Below, piece by piece: positions 14,886-23,149 of a DNA stretch of 64,000 bases (the stretch's first letter is position 1; each line of letters begins with the position of its first letter). The stretch spans positions 16,094-80,093 of the forward strand of contig JBBQCW010000014.1 of the NCBI GenBank assembly GCA_038319025.1. The letters run 5' to 3'. This DNA comes from JBBQCW01 sp038319025. Its GTDB lineage: Bacteria; Actinomycetota; Thermoleophilia; Solirubrobacterales; Solirubrobacteraceae. Below the pieces are notes generated by a model, which was not told where the DNA came from, ran no database searches, and saw only the letters and a program-made list of their open reading frames with translations. The position numbers and the translations under genes were made by a program.

Positions 14886-16318
14886 GGCAGCTCCGCGCGC
14901 AGGATCGTGGGGCCGCCGGCGGGACTGGACAAGAACAACGTGCCGTCCAGCGCTCCGACCCGCCGGCGCAGGCCGCTCAGCCCGCCACCGTCCGCGTCAG
15001 CGCCGCCTCGCCCGTCGTCGCGCACCTCGACCTCCAGGCGATCACCGCGGCGCTCCACGCGGACGGCCGCGCTGGAGGCCTGCGCGTGCTTGGCCACGTT
15101 CGTGAGCGCTTCGGCCACCACGAAGTACGTTGCGGTCTCCACGGCGGCGGGCAGCCGGCGGGAGATGTCGCACTCCACCGTGGTCGGCACGACCGCCCGA
15201 GCCGCGAGCGAGGTGACGGCCTCGTCCAGCCCGCGCTCACTCAGCAGTGCCGGCCGGATCCCCCGCGCCAGGTCGCGCAGTTCGGTCAGCGCGGTCTGCG
15301 TATCGACGCGCGCCTGGCCGAGCAGTTCGCCGGCCGCCTCCGTGTCCCCGGCGCGCAGCTTCTGCTCGGCGCGGCCGAGTTCCATCGCCACCGCGACCAG
15401 CCGCGCCTGCGCGCCGTCGTGCAGGTCGCGCTCCACTCGCTCCAGCTCCACGCGAGCGGCATCGACGGCGCCCGCGCGCGTCTCCTCCAGGTGCTCGACC
15501 CGCTCGGCTAGCTCATCCCCTTCTCGGTACAGCAGGCTGCGCGCCGCTGCGGCGGACGCGGCTGAGGTGCCGCGCACCAGAGCCAGCGTGACCGGGATGC
15601 AGATGAGGCCCAGCCCGAAAGCGACCAACGCCTGACCCCAGCTGTCGAGGGCGAGGCCGCCGACGACCTGAATGTCGTGAGGCACCGCAAGCGCGTGATG
15701 AGGGATCCACCACCAGGCGGGAACCGTGAGCAGCGCCAGCGTGACGGCCCACATCGTCGTGGCGATCGTGAACCCGAAGATGCCGATGGGCAGCAGGAGG
15801 ATCGCGTAGGCCGTGTCGCGCCAGGTCTGGGCGTCGGCCAGGATCGCCTTGAATCGGTCCCATAGTCGGCGCCGATCACGCCAGTCGTCGCGCTGGAGTG
15901 GAAGCCGGGTGCGGTAGCGCCTGGCGATCGGCTCGCCCAGGACGAGCGCGGCGCGACGGCGCTCGAGGTCAGCCATCCCTCGCGTGGCGAACAGTGTGAG
16001 CACCCAGACAGGAATCCCGATCAACGTGATCAGCGAGCTGAAGCCGGTGGACCAGCCGGTGACGACGACCGTGAACGTGATGGTTCCCGCGATTAGGCCG
16101 GTGAGCAGGTAGAGGGTGTCGCGGGCGATGACCCCCGGGAACGAGCGTCGACGCTCGGCCGGCGGTTCGTCCACGATGGGGATGGTCGCGGTGGGCATGG
16201 TGGCCGTCGTGGCGGTGCTCGTGGACATGGACATCATGGTGACCTTCTGCGGCGCAGATTCCCATACGGCGAGCGGGCGAACGGCACGGGGGTTTCCCCC
16301 CGTGTTGTTGGCGGTCAC
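14873..16318 (-). CDS. Sensor histidine kinase (HisKA_3 type)
   Basis: The 481-residue kinase has a membrane sensor region of about four helices (residues ~60-270: DTLYLLTGLIAGTITFTVVV, TLIGIPVWVLTLFATRG and two later pairs), like the Sensor domain of actinobacterial kinases. The dimerisation/phospho-acceptor motif VERDLHDGAQARLVAVA carries His300, and a short ATPase domain ends VRDDGRGGADADGGGLSGLRRRV. The GTG at 16318 overlaps the MerR TGA (GTGA at 16315-16318). The N-terminal 35 residues are Thr/Met-rich and low-complexity. It pairs with the overlapping response regulator; the stimulus is unknown. Confidence 0.9.
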   Translation of the reverse strand: MTANNTGGNPRAVRPLAVWESAPQKVTMMSMSTSTATTATMPTATIPIVDEPPAERRRSFPGVIARDTLYLLTGLIAGTITFTVVVTGWSTGFSSLITLIGIPVWVLTLFATRGMADLERRRAALVLGEPIARRYRTRLPLQRDDWRDRRRLWDRFKAILADAQTWRDTAYAILLLPIGIFGFTIATTMWAVTLALLTVPAWWWIPHHALAVPHDIQVVGGLALDSWGQALVAFGLGLICIPVTLALVRGTSAASAAAARSLLYREGDELAERVEHLEETRAGAVDAARVELERVERDLHDGAQARLVAVAMELGRAEQKLRAGDTEAAGELLGQARVDTQTALTELRDLARGIRPALLSERGLDEAVTSLAARAVVPTTVECDISRRLPAAVETATYFVVAEALTNVAKHAQASSAAVRVERRGDRLEVEVRDDGRGGADADGGGLSGLRRRVGALDGTLFLSSPAGGPTILRAELPCGS

Positions 16319-17022
16319 GAACCCCCGTGCTGTCGGCGCAACTCGGCCAGGAGCAGCTTCGAGTGCATCGCCCCGATGAGCTCCCGCAAGGGCTCGGTGC
16401 CGGAGACGATGATCTCCACCGCGCGCTCCTCATCGACCTCGCCGGCCAGGCGATCGAGCAGAACGCGCACCTCCTCTTCGACCAGTGGCTGGAGCGCCTC
16501 GCGGTAGCGCAGCGTCTCGTAGACGGTGAACCCCAGCGTCTCGTCATAGCCCCCGGCACGGAAACGCGACAGCGATTCGATGATCGCCACATCGTTCTCG
16601 TCGTACCCGCGCGCGGCGGGCGTCAGCACGCCCAATTCAGCCAGACGATCGAGCGCGTCCTGCGGCACGTCGTAGCGTCGCCGGGCCTCGGCCCTGCTCA
16701 TCCGCTCGCCCCGCTCGCCCCGCTCCAGCGCCCGTTCGATGATCCTGTCCTCCAGATCGACCATCGCCTGTGCCCGCTCGGGATCGTCTTCCAGCACCTC
16801 GCGGATGAGACGCAGCGGCATGAAGCGCTCCTCCTGCAGACGTTTGATGAGCTTGATGCGCTCGACGAACCCCGGCGGGTAGTACGCCATGTTGCGGCTC
16901 GTGCGCACGACCTCCTCGGGCCGGCCGAGCAGCCCCTCGCGCAGGTAGTGCTTGATGGTGCCCGCCGAGACTCCGGAGGAGTCCGCCAGCTCACTCATCT
17001 TCAGGAAGCCTTCGTCGTTCAT
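16315..17022 (-). CDS. MerR-family transcriptional regulator
   Basis: The 235-residue regulator has an N-terminal winged helix (FLKMSELADSSGVSAGTIKHYLREGLL, about 6-33) and the MerR beta-wing NMAYYPPGFVERIKLIKRLQEERFMPL. A dimerisation helix and a long C-terminal domain follow, with no metal-binding cysteines, so an organic or acyl-CoA ligand is more likely. MerR proteins such as LiuR control branched-chain acyl-CoA catabolism in other bacteria. It lies 13 nt after the CaiB gene and overlaps the kinase gene. It is a candidate for the factor that reads the 27-bp repeat upstream of this operon (inference). Confidence 0.88.
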   Translation of the reverse strand: MNDEGFLKMSELADSSGVSAGTIKHYLREGLLGRPEEVVRTSRNMAYYPPGFVERIKLIKRLQEERFMPLRLIREVLEDDPERAQAMVDLEDRIIERALERGERGERMSRAEARRRYDVPQDALDRLAELGVLTPAARGYDENDVAIIESLSRFRAGGYDETLGFTVYETLRYREALQPLVEEEVRVLLDRLAGEVDEERAVEIIVSGTEPLRELIGAMHSKLLLAELRRQHGGS

Positions 17023-17035
17023 CGCGGCGTACCGC

Positions 17036-18271
17036 TCAGGCCATGAAGCTGCCCTGAGCGCCCTCCGCGGGGCCGGCGACGGCGCCAGATTCGGTCAGCG
17101 CCGCGATGTCCTCTTCGCTGTAACCGGCGGCCCGCAGGATCCCCTCGGTGTGCTCGCCCAGGGCGGGGCCGGGGAGGCGGTTCGTGTCGGCCGGCGTGCG
17201 GGAGAACTTGACCGGCGCGCCCAGCAGCCGCACGGGCTTCTCGGCGCCCGGCTGATCCAGGCCCACCACCATTGCCCGCGCGCATACGAGTTCGGAATCC
17301 AGCGCCTCGTCCAGGTCGAGCACCGGCTCCAGGCAGCAGTCGTGCTCGGAGGCGAAGGCCTGCCATTCGTCGCGGGTGCGTTCCATGAACACGCCCTGGA
17401 CCATGATGTGCGTCGGTGACCCAGGCGCCTCGAACGCGTGATCCACAAGGTCCTCGCGACCCACGCCCACACACCAGTTGCGCCAGAACTTCGGCTCCAG
17501 GGCGCCCAGCGTGACCCACCCGTCCGCGCATTGGTAAGGCCGGTAGCAGACCAGACTGCCGCCGAGGTTTATCTCGCCCCGTTTGGGAACCACCCCGTCG
17601 GCCAGGAAAGCGCCGGCGACCATGCCGAGCCACGACAACGCGCCGTCGGCCATCGATACGTCGACGAACTGCCCTTCACCGGAGCGGTCGCGCTCGCGCA
17701 GCGCGGCCATGATGCCGAAAGCGGCCATCAGTGCCCCGCCGCCGAGGTCGGCGATCTGCCCGCCGGCCTGAACCGGTGGCCCGTTGCCTTCACCTGTCAG
17801 CCCAAGCAGGCCGATCAGGCCGAGGTAATTCATGTCGTGCCCGGAGCGATCGCGGAACGGGCCGTCCTGCCCGTAACCGCTGATGGCGCAGTAGACGATG
17901 CCCCGGTTGCGGGCCTTCAGCGCCTCATAGCCGACGCCCAAGCGGTCGAGCACACCGGGCCGGAAGGACTCCAGCACGACGTCGGCATCCTCCGCGAGCT
18001 TGAGCAGAACCTCGCAGCCGGCCTCAGACTTCAGGTTGATGCGAATCGACGTCTTGTTGCGGTTCAGTGCGAGGAACAGGGAACCCTTGGCGCTCTCCTC
18101 GACACCCTCGTAGTACGGCGGTGCCCAGCGGACGTAGTCGCCCATGCCGGTGTCCTCCACCTTCACGACGTCCGCGCCCAGGTCGGCCATCATGAGCGAG
18201 CAAAAGCCGCCCGGAAGCAGGCGGGAGAGGTCGAGGACTCGGATGCCGTCGAGCGGCAGGGAGGAGCTCAT
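17036..18271 (-). CDS. CaiB/BaiF family III CoA-transferase or acyl-CoA racemase
   Basis: The 411-residue protein has the class III signature DGIRVLDLSRLLPGGFCSLMMADLGADVVKVE, RNKTSIRINLKSEAG and VLESFRPGVLDRLG. The catalytic Asp is at about residue 145, in RSGHDMNYLGLIGLLGL. The family either moves CoA between carboxylic acids or epimerises 2-methylacyl-CoAs; the GHDMNYLG context favours the alpha-methylacyl-CoA racemase-like branch. Its ATG overlaps the BKACE TGA (18268-18271), so a BKACE and CoA-transfer step are probably consecutive in one catabolic route. Confidence 0.88.
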   Translation of the reverse strand: MSSSLPLDGIRVLDLSRLLPGGFCSLMMADLGADVVKVEDTGMGDYVRWAPPYYEGVEESAKGSLFLALNRNKTSIRINLKSEAGCEVLLKLAEDADVVLESFRPGVLDRLGVGYEALKARNRGIVYCAISGYGQDGPFRDRSGHDMNYLGLIGLLGLTGEGNGPPVQAGGQIADLGGGALMAAFGIMAALRERDRSGEGQFVDVSMADGALSWLGMVAGAFLADGVVPKRGEINLGGSLVCYRPYQCADGWVTLGALEPKFWRNWCVGVGREDLVDHAFEAPGSPTHIMVQGVFMERTRDEWQAFASEHDCCLEPVLDLDEALDSELVCARAMVVGLDQPGAEKPVRLLGAPVKFSRTPADTNRLPGPALGEHTEGILRAAGYSEEDIAALTESGAVAGPAEGAQGSFMA

Positions 18272-19140
18272 GCCGCCGCCTTCGGGCCGATGCCGAGCAT
18301 CTCTCGCGCTTCTCCGACGGTCGCCGGTCGACGCCCGACGTTCATGACCATCTCGCGTGCCTTGGCGATCAGGTCACCGTTGGAGGTCGCCATGGAGCCG
18401 TCGGGCAAATAGAAGTTGTCCTCCAGTCCGACGCGGATCGAACCGCCGAGGCTGAGCGCCGCGCCGATCAGCATCCACTGCTGGCGGGAGATGCCGATGA
18501 CGCCCCAGTGGCTGCCGGCCGGCACGTTGTCGGCCATCGTGGCGAGGTTGCGCGCCGAGGGCGGGATGCCGCCGGTGACGCCCATCACGGCGCTCACGTG
18601 CGGGCGCGTGAGAATGCCCATGTCGATGAGGGGTTCCAGCGAGCCGACGTGGCCGACGTCGAAGCACTCGTGCTCGGGCTTGATTCCCAGCTCGTTCATC
18701 GCGGTGAGCAACTCGATGATCTCGTCGAACGGGTTGATGAAGACCGTGTTGAACACGAACTCCTTACGGGTCCGCGAATATTTGGCGTAGTTCAGCGACC
18801 CCATGTTCAGCGCGGCCACGTCAGGGCGCAGCTCGCGCAGGTAGGCCAGCCGCTTCTCGACCGGGATGCCGATGGCGCCCGTCGAGTAGTTGATGATCGC
18901 CGCGTCCCCCACCTCAGCCTTGATGGCGTCGGTAATCGCCCGGAAGTCGTCGATCTCAAACGACGGCACACCGTCCGGCGTGCGGGCGTGGATGTGGATC
19001 ATCACGCCACCCTCGTCCACGATCCGCCGCGCCTCGGCCGCGTACTCGGCCGGCGTGTACGGGATGGCGGCGCACTGATCGCGGTTGGCGATCGCACCAG
19101 AGATCGAACAGGTGATGATGACGGGGTCGTCGAGAGACAC
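18268..19140 (-). CDS. Beta-keto acid cleavage enzyme (BKACE, DUF849 family)
   Basis: The 290-residue TIM-barrel enzyme condenses a beta-keto acid with acetyl-CoA and splits it into acetoacetate and a new acyl-CoA. The zinc-site HIHAR lies in VMIHIHARTPDG (near residue 47). NYSTGA, NMGSLNYAKYSR, CFDVGHVGSL, MGVTGGIPPSARNL and VGLEDNFYLPDG are the family landmarks, the last with its substrate-zone Glu/Asp. I choose the GTG at 19140 (CGGAG upstream) over the GTG at 19170, which lies within the upstream operator. It is the first gene of the five-gene minus-strand operon and carries one copy of the 27-bp operator. Confidence 0.9.
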   Translation of the reverse strand: MSLDDPVIITCSISGAIANRDQCAAIPYTPAEYAAEARRIVDEGGVMIHIHARTPDGVPSFEIDDFRAITDAIKAEVGDAAIINYSTGAIGIPVEKRLAYLRELRPDVAALNMGSLNYAKYSRTRKEFVFNTVFINPFDEIIELLTAMNELGIKPEHECFDVGHVGSLEPLIDMGILTRPHVSAVMGVTGGIPPSARNLATMADNVPAGSHWGVIGISRQQWMLIGAALSLGGSIRVGLEDNFYLPDGSMATSNGDLIAKAREMVMNVGRRPATVGEAREMLGIGPKAAA

Positions 19141-19154
19141 AGGGGCTCCGTGGA

Positions 19155-19181
19155 AAGTGGGACGTACCACTTCTCACTCTG
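19155..19181. promoter_or_regulatory. 27-bp composite operator, copy 1 (BKACE operon)
   Basis: AAGTGGGACGTACCACT at 19155-19171 is a near-perfect dyad with an ACGT centre. It is followed 2 nt later by TCACTCTG (19174-19181), a further CACT half-site. It ends 14 nt before the BKACE GTG. The same layout recurs at 26481 and 29007. Confidence 0.7.
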
Positions 19182-19233
19182 TCTGATCCCTGCTTTGCCG
19201 TCAAGCGGGAGCCAGGCGAAGTGCCGGAGCGGT

Positions 19234-20364
19234 TCAACCGAACCAGCGCTCGCGGCGGCTGGAGCCGAAGTGCTCCTTCTTGGCCATCAGTTCCTCCGAC
19301 GGCTCGTTGAACGTCCCCGTGCGCTCCGGGCCGGAGAGGAAATCGATGTCCACGCTGCCGATCCGACCGCGGCCGAACTCGATGTAACACGTGCCCTGGC
19401 CGAGGTGACGACCGGCCGGCTCACCGCCGTGAAAGTCAGCCAGGATGGACTGCGCCACGACGCGAGCAGCGCCCTCGGCGAATACGCCGGCCTTCGGCAC
19501 TCCGGCCGTGGCCACGTCGCCGATCGCGTACACGCCGGGGTACTGCGTCTTGAGCGTGGCGGAGTCCACGGGCACATAGCCGTCCTCGCACATGCCGCTG
19601 GCCAGAACCACATCCGGCGCGCGGTGCTTGGGCACGCCGAGGAACAGGTCGCAGGGCAACTCGGTTCCGTCGTCGAGCACCGCCACGCTGCGCGCGCCGT
19701 CGAGCGTCGCGATGCGGCGGGCCGTGATCAGGTTGATCTCTCGCGCGGCGAACTCCTTCACGAGCGCGGCCGACGTCTCGGGTGACGGCGGTACCGGTGA
19801 GGGCAGCGGGATGACGAACGAGATCGAACAGTTCGCGCGCACGCCTCGAGCGGTCAGTTCGTCATGAAGCAGCAGCGCGCATTCGCTCGGCGCCGGGGGG
19901 CACTTGAACGGCGCTCCACATACACCGATCACCGCGTGACCGCTCGAGAACGTGGGGATGATCTCGGCCAATCGGGCCGCGCCATCGAACGAGTAGAACT
20001 CGTTACCGCTCTCCGCCAGCCCTGGGGTGGCCGCCAGGTCGTAGTCGGCTCCGAGCGCAACGACGAGAACATCGGCCTCGTGGACCCCAGCGTCCGTGGT
20101 CACGCGCCGGGTGTCGGGATCGATGGCGGTGACCGTCTCCTGCAGGACGTGTACTCCTGGCTTGACGATGTCGGCGTACGGCATCCGGATCGCCTCCGCT
20201 GTCGTGCGACCGAACATCACGTCGAGCTTGGCGAACCCGAAGGCGAACGCATCATTCTTGTCGATCAGCGTCACGTCGATGTCGTCGCCGGCTGCCTCCG
20301 AAAGCATCGTGGCGAGCTCCAGCCCGCCGAATCCTGCCCCCAGAATCACCACGCGTTCGCTCAT
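19234..20364 (-). CDS. FAD-dependent pyridine nucleotide-disulfide-type oxidoreductase (SQR-like)
   Basis: The 376-residue flavoprotein starts with the Rossmann FAD motif VVILGAGFGGLELATML. It has a second region ending VYAIGDVATAGVPKAGVFAEGAA, the GD motif binding the FAD ribityl. IGVCGAPFKCPPAPSECALLL resembles the CPPAP-type cysteine segment of sulfide:quinone oxidoreductase relatives. It could be a quinone-linked oxidoreductase or a ferredoxin/NADH reductase; the acceptor cannot be read. The start is the ATG at 20364 with TAGATT 6 nt upstream. The C-terminus ends with a charged tail. Confidence 0.78.
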   Translation of the reverse strand: MSERVVILGAGFGGLELATMLSEAAGDDIDVTLIDKNDAFAFGFAKLDVMFGRTTAEAIRMPYADIVKPGVHVLQETVTAIDPDTRRVTTDAGVHEADVLVVALGADYDLAATPGLAESGNEFYSFDGAARLAEIIPTFSSGHAVIGVCGAPFKCPPAPSECALLLHDELTARGVRANCSISFVIPLPSPVPPSPETSAALVKEFAAREINLITARRIATLDGARSVAVLDDGTELPCDLFLGVPKHRAPDVVLASGMCEDGYVPVDSATLKTQYPGVYAIGDVATAGVPKAGVFAEGAARVVAQSILADFHGGEPAGRHLGQGTCYIEFGRGRIGSVDIDFLSGPERTGTFNEPSEELMAKKEHFGSSRRERWFG

Positions 20365-20376
20365 CGCGCGAATCTA
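20365..20376 (-). promoter_or_regulatory. Leaderless -10 of the FAD oxidoreductase gene
   Basis: TAGATT on the minus strand (20376-20371) ends 6 nt before the ATG at 20364. Confidence 0.5.
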
Positions 20377-20396
20377 TCGCGCGACCGCGCGCACCT

Positions 20397-21908
20397 CTAC
20401 CCCTGCGTCGGGAACCCGTACGACGTGCCGGTGGCGCGCGCCGGCCAACGCGTCGTCACGACCTTGCCACGCGTGTAGAACAGGACGCCCTCGCGGCCGT
20501 GCGCATGAAGGTCGCCGAACAGCGAGTCCTTCCAACCGCCGAACGAGTAGTACGCCATCGGCACCGGGATCGGCACGTTTACGCCGACCATGCCCGCTGT
20601 CACCCGGCTCTGGAACTCGCGCGCCGCGCCGCCGTCGGCGGTGAAGATCGCGGCGCCGTTGCCGTACGGGTTGGCGTTGATGAGCGCCAGGCCGGCCTCG
20701 AAGGTGGGGACGCGCATCAGCACCAACAGCGGCCCGAACACCTCGTCGCGGTAGACCGACATCTCAGCCGTCACATGATCGAGCACCGTCGGCCCGACGA
20801 AGAAGCCCTCCGGATGCCCGTCGACCTCCAGGCCCCGCCCGTCGTGCAGGGCGACCGCGCCGTCCGCGACGCCCGCTTGAACGTAGGACACGACGCGCTC
20901 CCGCGCAACGGCCGTGACGAGCGGGCCCATCTCGGAGGAACTGTCGGCGCCCGCGCCGACCTTCAACGCGGCCGCACGCTGTGACAGTGCAGCACCGAGG
21001 GCATCGGCCGTCTGATCGCCGACGGCGACGGCGACGGATATCGCCATGCACCGCTGGCCCGCCGAGCCGAACGCGGCCGAGGCGATCGCGTCGGCGGCGA
21101 CGTCGATGTTCGCGTCGGGCAGCACGAGCGCGTGGTTTTTGGCCCCGCCGAGCGCCTGAACCCGCTTGCCGTGGGCGCCCGCCGTCTCGTGTACGTACTT
21201 CGCGATCGGTGTGGATCCGACGAACGAAACGGCGTCGACGCCGGGGTGCGTGAGCAGCGCGGTGACGGCCTCTTTGTCGCCGTGCAGCACGGTGAAGACG
21301 CCCTTCGGCAGCCCGGCACGGCGCCACAGATCGGCGGCCAGCATCGATGCGGACGGATCGCGCTCGCTCGGCTTCAGAATGAACGCGTTCCCGCAGGCCA
21401 CGGCGATCGGGTACATCCACATCGGCACCATGGCCGGGAAGTTGAACGGGGTGATGCCGACGACCACGCCAAGCGGCTGACGCATCGAATGGGAGTCCAC
21501 GCGCGTGGCGACGTTCTCCGAGGCCTCACCCTTCATCAGGTGCGCGAGGCCGCAGGCGAACTCGACCACCTCCAGCCCGCGCGTCACCTCGCCCAGTGCG
21601 TCCTCGAACGTCTTGCCGTGCTCGGCGGTGATCGCCTGGGCCATGTCGGCCTTGTGGGCGTTGACGAGTTCACGGAAGGCGAACAGCACCTGGGTGCGCT
21701 TGGTCAGCGAATGGGCGCTCCAGTCGGTGAAGGCCGCTCGCGCGGCGGCGACCGCCCGGTCCACCATCGCCCCGTCGGCGAACGCCACGCGGCGCTGCAC
21801 GGCGCCCGTGGCCGGGTCGAAGACCTCACCGAAGCGGTCGGCGTCGACGTGCGTCTCGTCGGCGATCCAATGGCCGATGGTGGCGAGGTCCGGGGCAGCT
21901 GTGCTCAT
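20397..21908 (-). CDS. mmsA: Methylmalonate-semialdehyde dehydrogenase (CoA-acylating)
   Basis: This 503-residue ALDH-superfamily enzyme oxidises methylmalonate semialdehyde to propionyl-CoA (and malonate semialdehyde to acetyl-CoA), in valine and myo-inositol breakdown. The MmsA-specific features are GITPFNFPAMVPMWMYPIA, ALGGAKNHALVLPDA in place of the general ALDH ELGGK, and the catalytic Cys in GSAGQRCMAIS. GMVGVNVPIPVPMAYYSFGGWKDS is also diagnostic. The start is the ATG at 21908 with TACCGT 7 nt upstream. Neighbours are oxidoreductases, including a Gfo/Idh protein that could belong to inositol use. Confidence 0.95.
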   Translation of the reverse strand: MSTAAPDLATIGHWIADETHVDADRFGEVFDPATGAVQRRVAFADGAMVDRAVAAARAAFTDWSAHSLTKRTQVLFAFRELVNAHKADMAQAITAEHGKTFEDALGEVTRGLEVVEFACGLAHLMKGEASENVATRVDSHSMRQPLGVVVGITPFNFPAMVPMWMYPIAVACGNAFILKPSERDPSASMLAADLWRRAGLPKGVFTVLHGDKEAVTALLTHPGVDAVSFVGSTPIAKYVHETAGAHGKRVQALGGAKNHALVLPDANIDVAADAIASAAFGSAGQRCMAISVAVAVGDQTADALGAALSQRAAALKVGAGADSSSEMGPLVTAVARERVVSYVQAGVADGAVALHDGRGLEVDGHPEGFFVGPTVLDHVTAEMSVYRDEVFGPLLVLMRVPTFEAGLALINANPYGNGAAIFTADGGAAREFQSRVTAGMVGVNVPIPVPMAYYSFGGWKDSLFGDLHAHGREGVLFYTRGKVVTTRWPARATGTSYGFPTQG

Positions 21909-21921
21909 AGGACTGACGGTA
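21909..21921 (-). promoter_or_regulatory. Leaderless -10 of mmsA
   Basis: TACCGT on the minus strand (21921-21916) ends 7 nt before the ATG at 21908. Confidence 0.5.
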
Positions 21922-21953
21922 TCCCGTCGGCGCTTGCGGGGCCGCCGCGCCGC

Positions 21954-23126
21954 TCAGCGCTCGCGCGCGACATCCATCCACCGACCGGTGCGGGCGCTCG
22001 CCGCAATCGCCTCGCCGATGAGTGCCTGCTCGTGCCCAGCCGCGAACGTGGGATAGGCAGGCTCGTCGGCCGGGCCGCCCGCCGCGACGTCGGCGTACAC
22101 CGCGCGGTAGAGCGCCTTGAACGTGTTCTCATATCCCTCGGCATGCCCGCCGGGCAAGGTGGCCACGTTCGCGGCCGCCGGGGAGAGCAGGGCCGGATCG
22201 CGCCAGAGCATCTGGTTCGGCCCGTCACGGTGGCCGAGCATGAGTTCCTCCGGCCGTTCGCCGTCCCACCACAGGGCACCCTGCGACCCGTCGACCTCGA
22301 TAGCGATGGCGTTCTTGCGACCGGCGCTGATCTGGGAGACGGTGACAGCCCCGCGGGCGCCGCCTTCCAACCGCAGCAGGATGCTCGCGGTGTCCTCGGT
22401 GGTTATCGGCGCCTCGACGGTCGCCTGCGGGCTGCCGTCGGCCAGCTTGCCGGCGAATGCCTCCACCTGCCCCTCGGGCCGGCGCCGCACCGGCATGAAC
22501 GTTGTCAGGTCCGCCATCACGGACTCGACGCGTCGGCCGGTGACGAAACCGGTGAGGTCGATCCAGTGCGAGCCGATGTCCCCCACCGCCCGCAGTGCAC
22601 CACCGCGGTCAGCCTCCAGTCGCCAGTTCCAGTCCGTGTCGTACATCAGCCAGTCCTGCAGGTAACGGCCGGTGATCAACCGCACGTCGCCGACCGCGCC
22701 GTCGGCCACCTGCGCACGCGCCTCCTGATTCTGCGGGTAGAACCGCAGATTGAAGTTCACCGCGTGGACCAAGCCGCTCGCGCGGGCGAGCGCCAGCAGC
22801 TCCCCGGTCTCTGCCGCGGTCATGGCCAACGGCTTCTCGCACACCACGTGCTTACCCGCGGTGAGGGCGGCGGCGGCCTGGGGGAAGTGAAGGTCGTTGG
22901 GCGACGTCAGATGCACCACGTCCACGCGCGGGTCATCCAGCATCGCCTCGAAGCTCTCGTACGGCGGCGGGATCGGATGGGTGCGAGCCTTTTCGCGCGC
23001 GCGCTCGGGCGAAGAGCCGACAACCCCGACGACATCGACCCCGAGGCGCCGGAGCGACTCGACGTGGACCACGCCGATGAATCCCGTTCCGACGACGGCG
23101 GCACGCAGGTCGGAGATCTCGGTCAT
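21954..23126 (-). CDS. Gfo/Idh/MocA-family NAD(P)-dependent oxidoreductase
   Basis: The 390-residue protein begins with a Rossmann domain (RAAVVGTGFIGVVHVESLRRLG). It has DVVHLTSPNDLHFPQAAAALTAGKHVVCEKPLAMT with the family's EKP motif (Lys for catalysis/cofactor). GDIGSHWIDLTGFVTG supplies the catalytic-His region. Members oxidise or isomerise sugars and inositols; the specific substrate is not readable. It is divergent from an enoyl-CoA hydratase gene across only 23 nt, with overlapping -10 hexamers. It may share the minus-strand direction with mmsA (45 nt gap). Confidence 0.88.
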   Translation of the reverse strand: MTEISDLRAAVVGTGFIGVVHVESLRRLGVDVVGVVGSSPERAREKARTHPIPPPYESFEAMLDDPRVDVVHLTSPNDLHFPQAAAALTAGKHVVCEKPLAMTAAETGELLALARASGLVHAVNFNLRFYPQNQEARAQVADGAVGDVRLITGRYLQDWLMYDTDWNWRLEADRGGALRAVGDIGSHWIDLTGFVTGRRVESVMADLTTFMPVRRRPEGQVEAFAGKLADGSPQATVEAPITTEDTASILLRLEGGARGAVTVSQISAGRKNAIAIEVDGSQGALWWDGERPEELMLGHRDGPNQMLWRDPALLSPAAANVATLPGGHAEGYENTFKALYRAVYADVAAGGPADEPAYPTFAAGHEQALIGEAIAASARTGRWMDVARER

Positions 23127-23149
23127 GGGACGGACTCTAGGCTCTGCGC
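23127..23149. promoter_or_regulatory. Overlapping divergent -10 elements
   Basis: The 23-nt gap holds TAGAGT on the minus strand (23139-23134), 7 nt before the Gfo/Idh ATG. It also holds TAGGCT on the plus strand (23138-23143), 6 nt before the hydratase ATG. The two hexamers share two bases. Confidence 0.6.

Noticed and set aside
19141..19170. The upstream GTG (19170) as the BKACE start
   Set aside because: It lies within the 27-bp operator and adds residues without homology; the GTG at 19140 has CGGAG 6 nt upstream.
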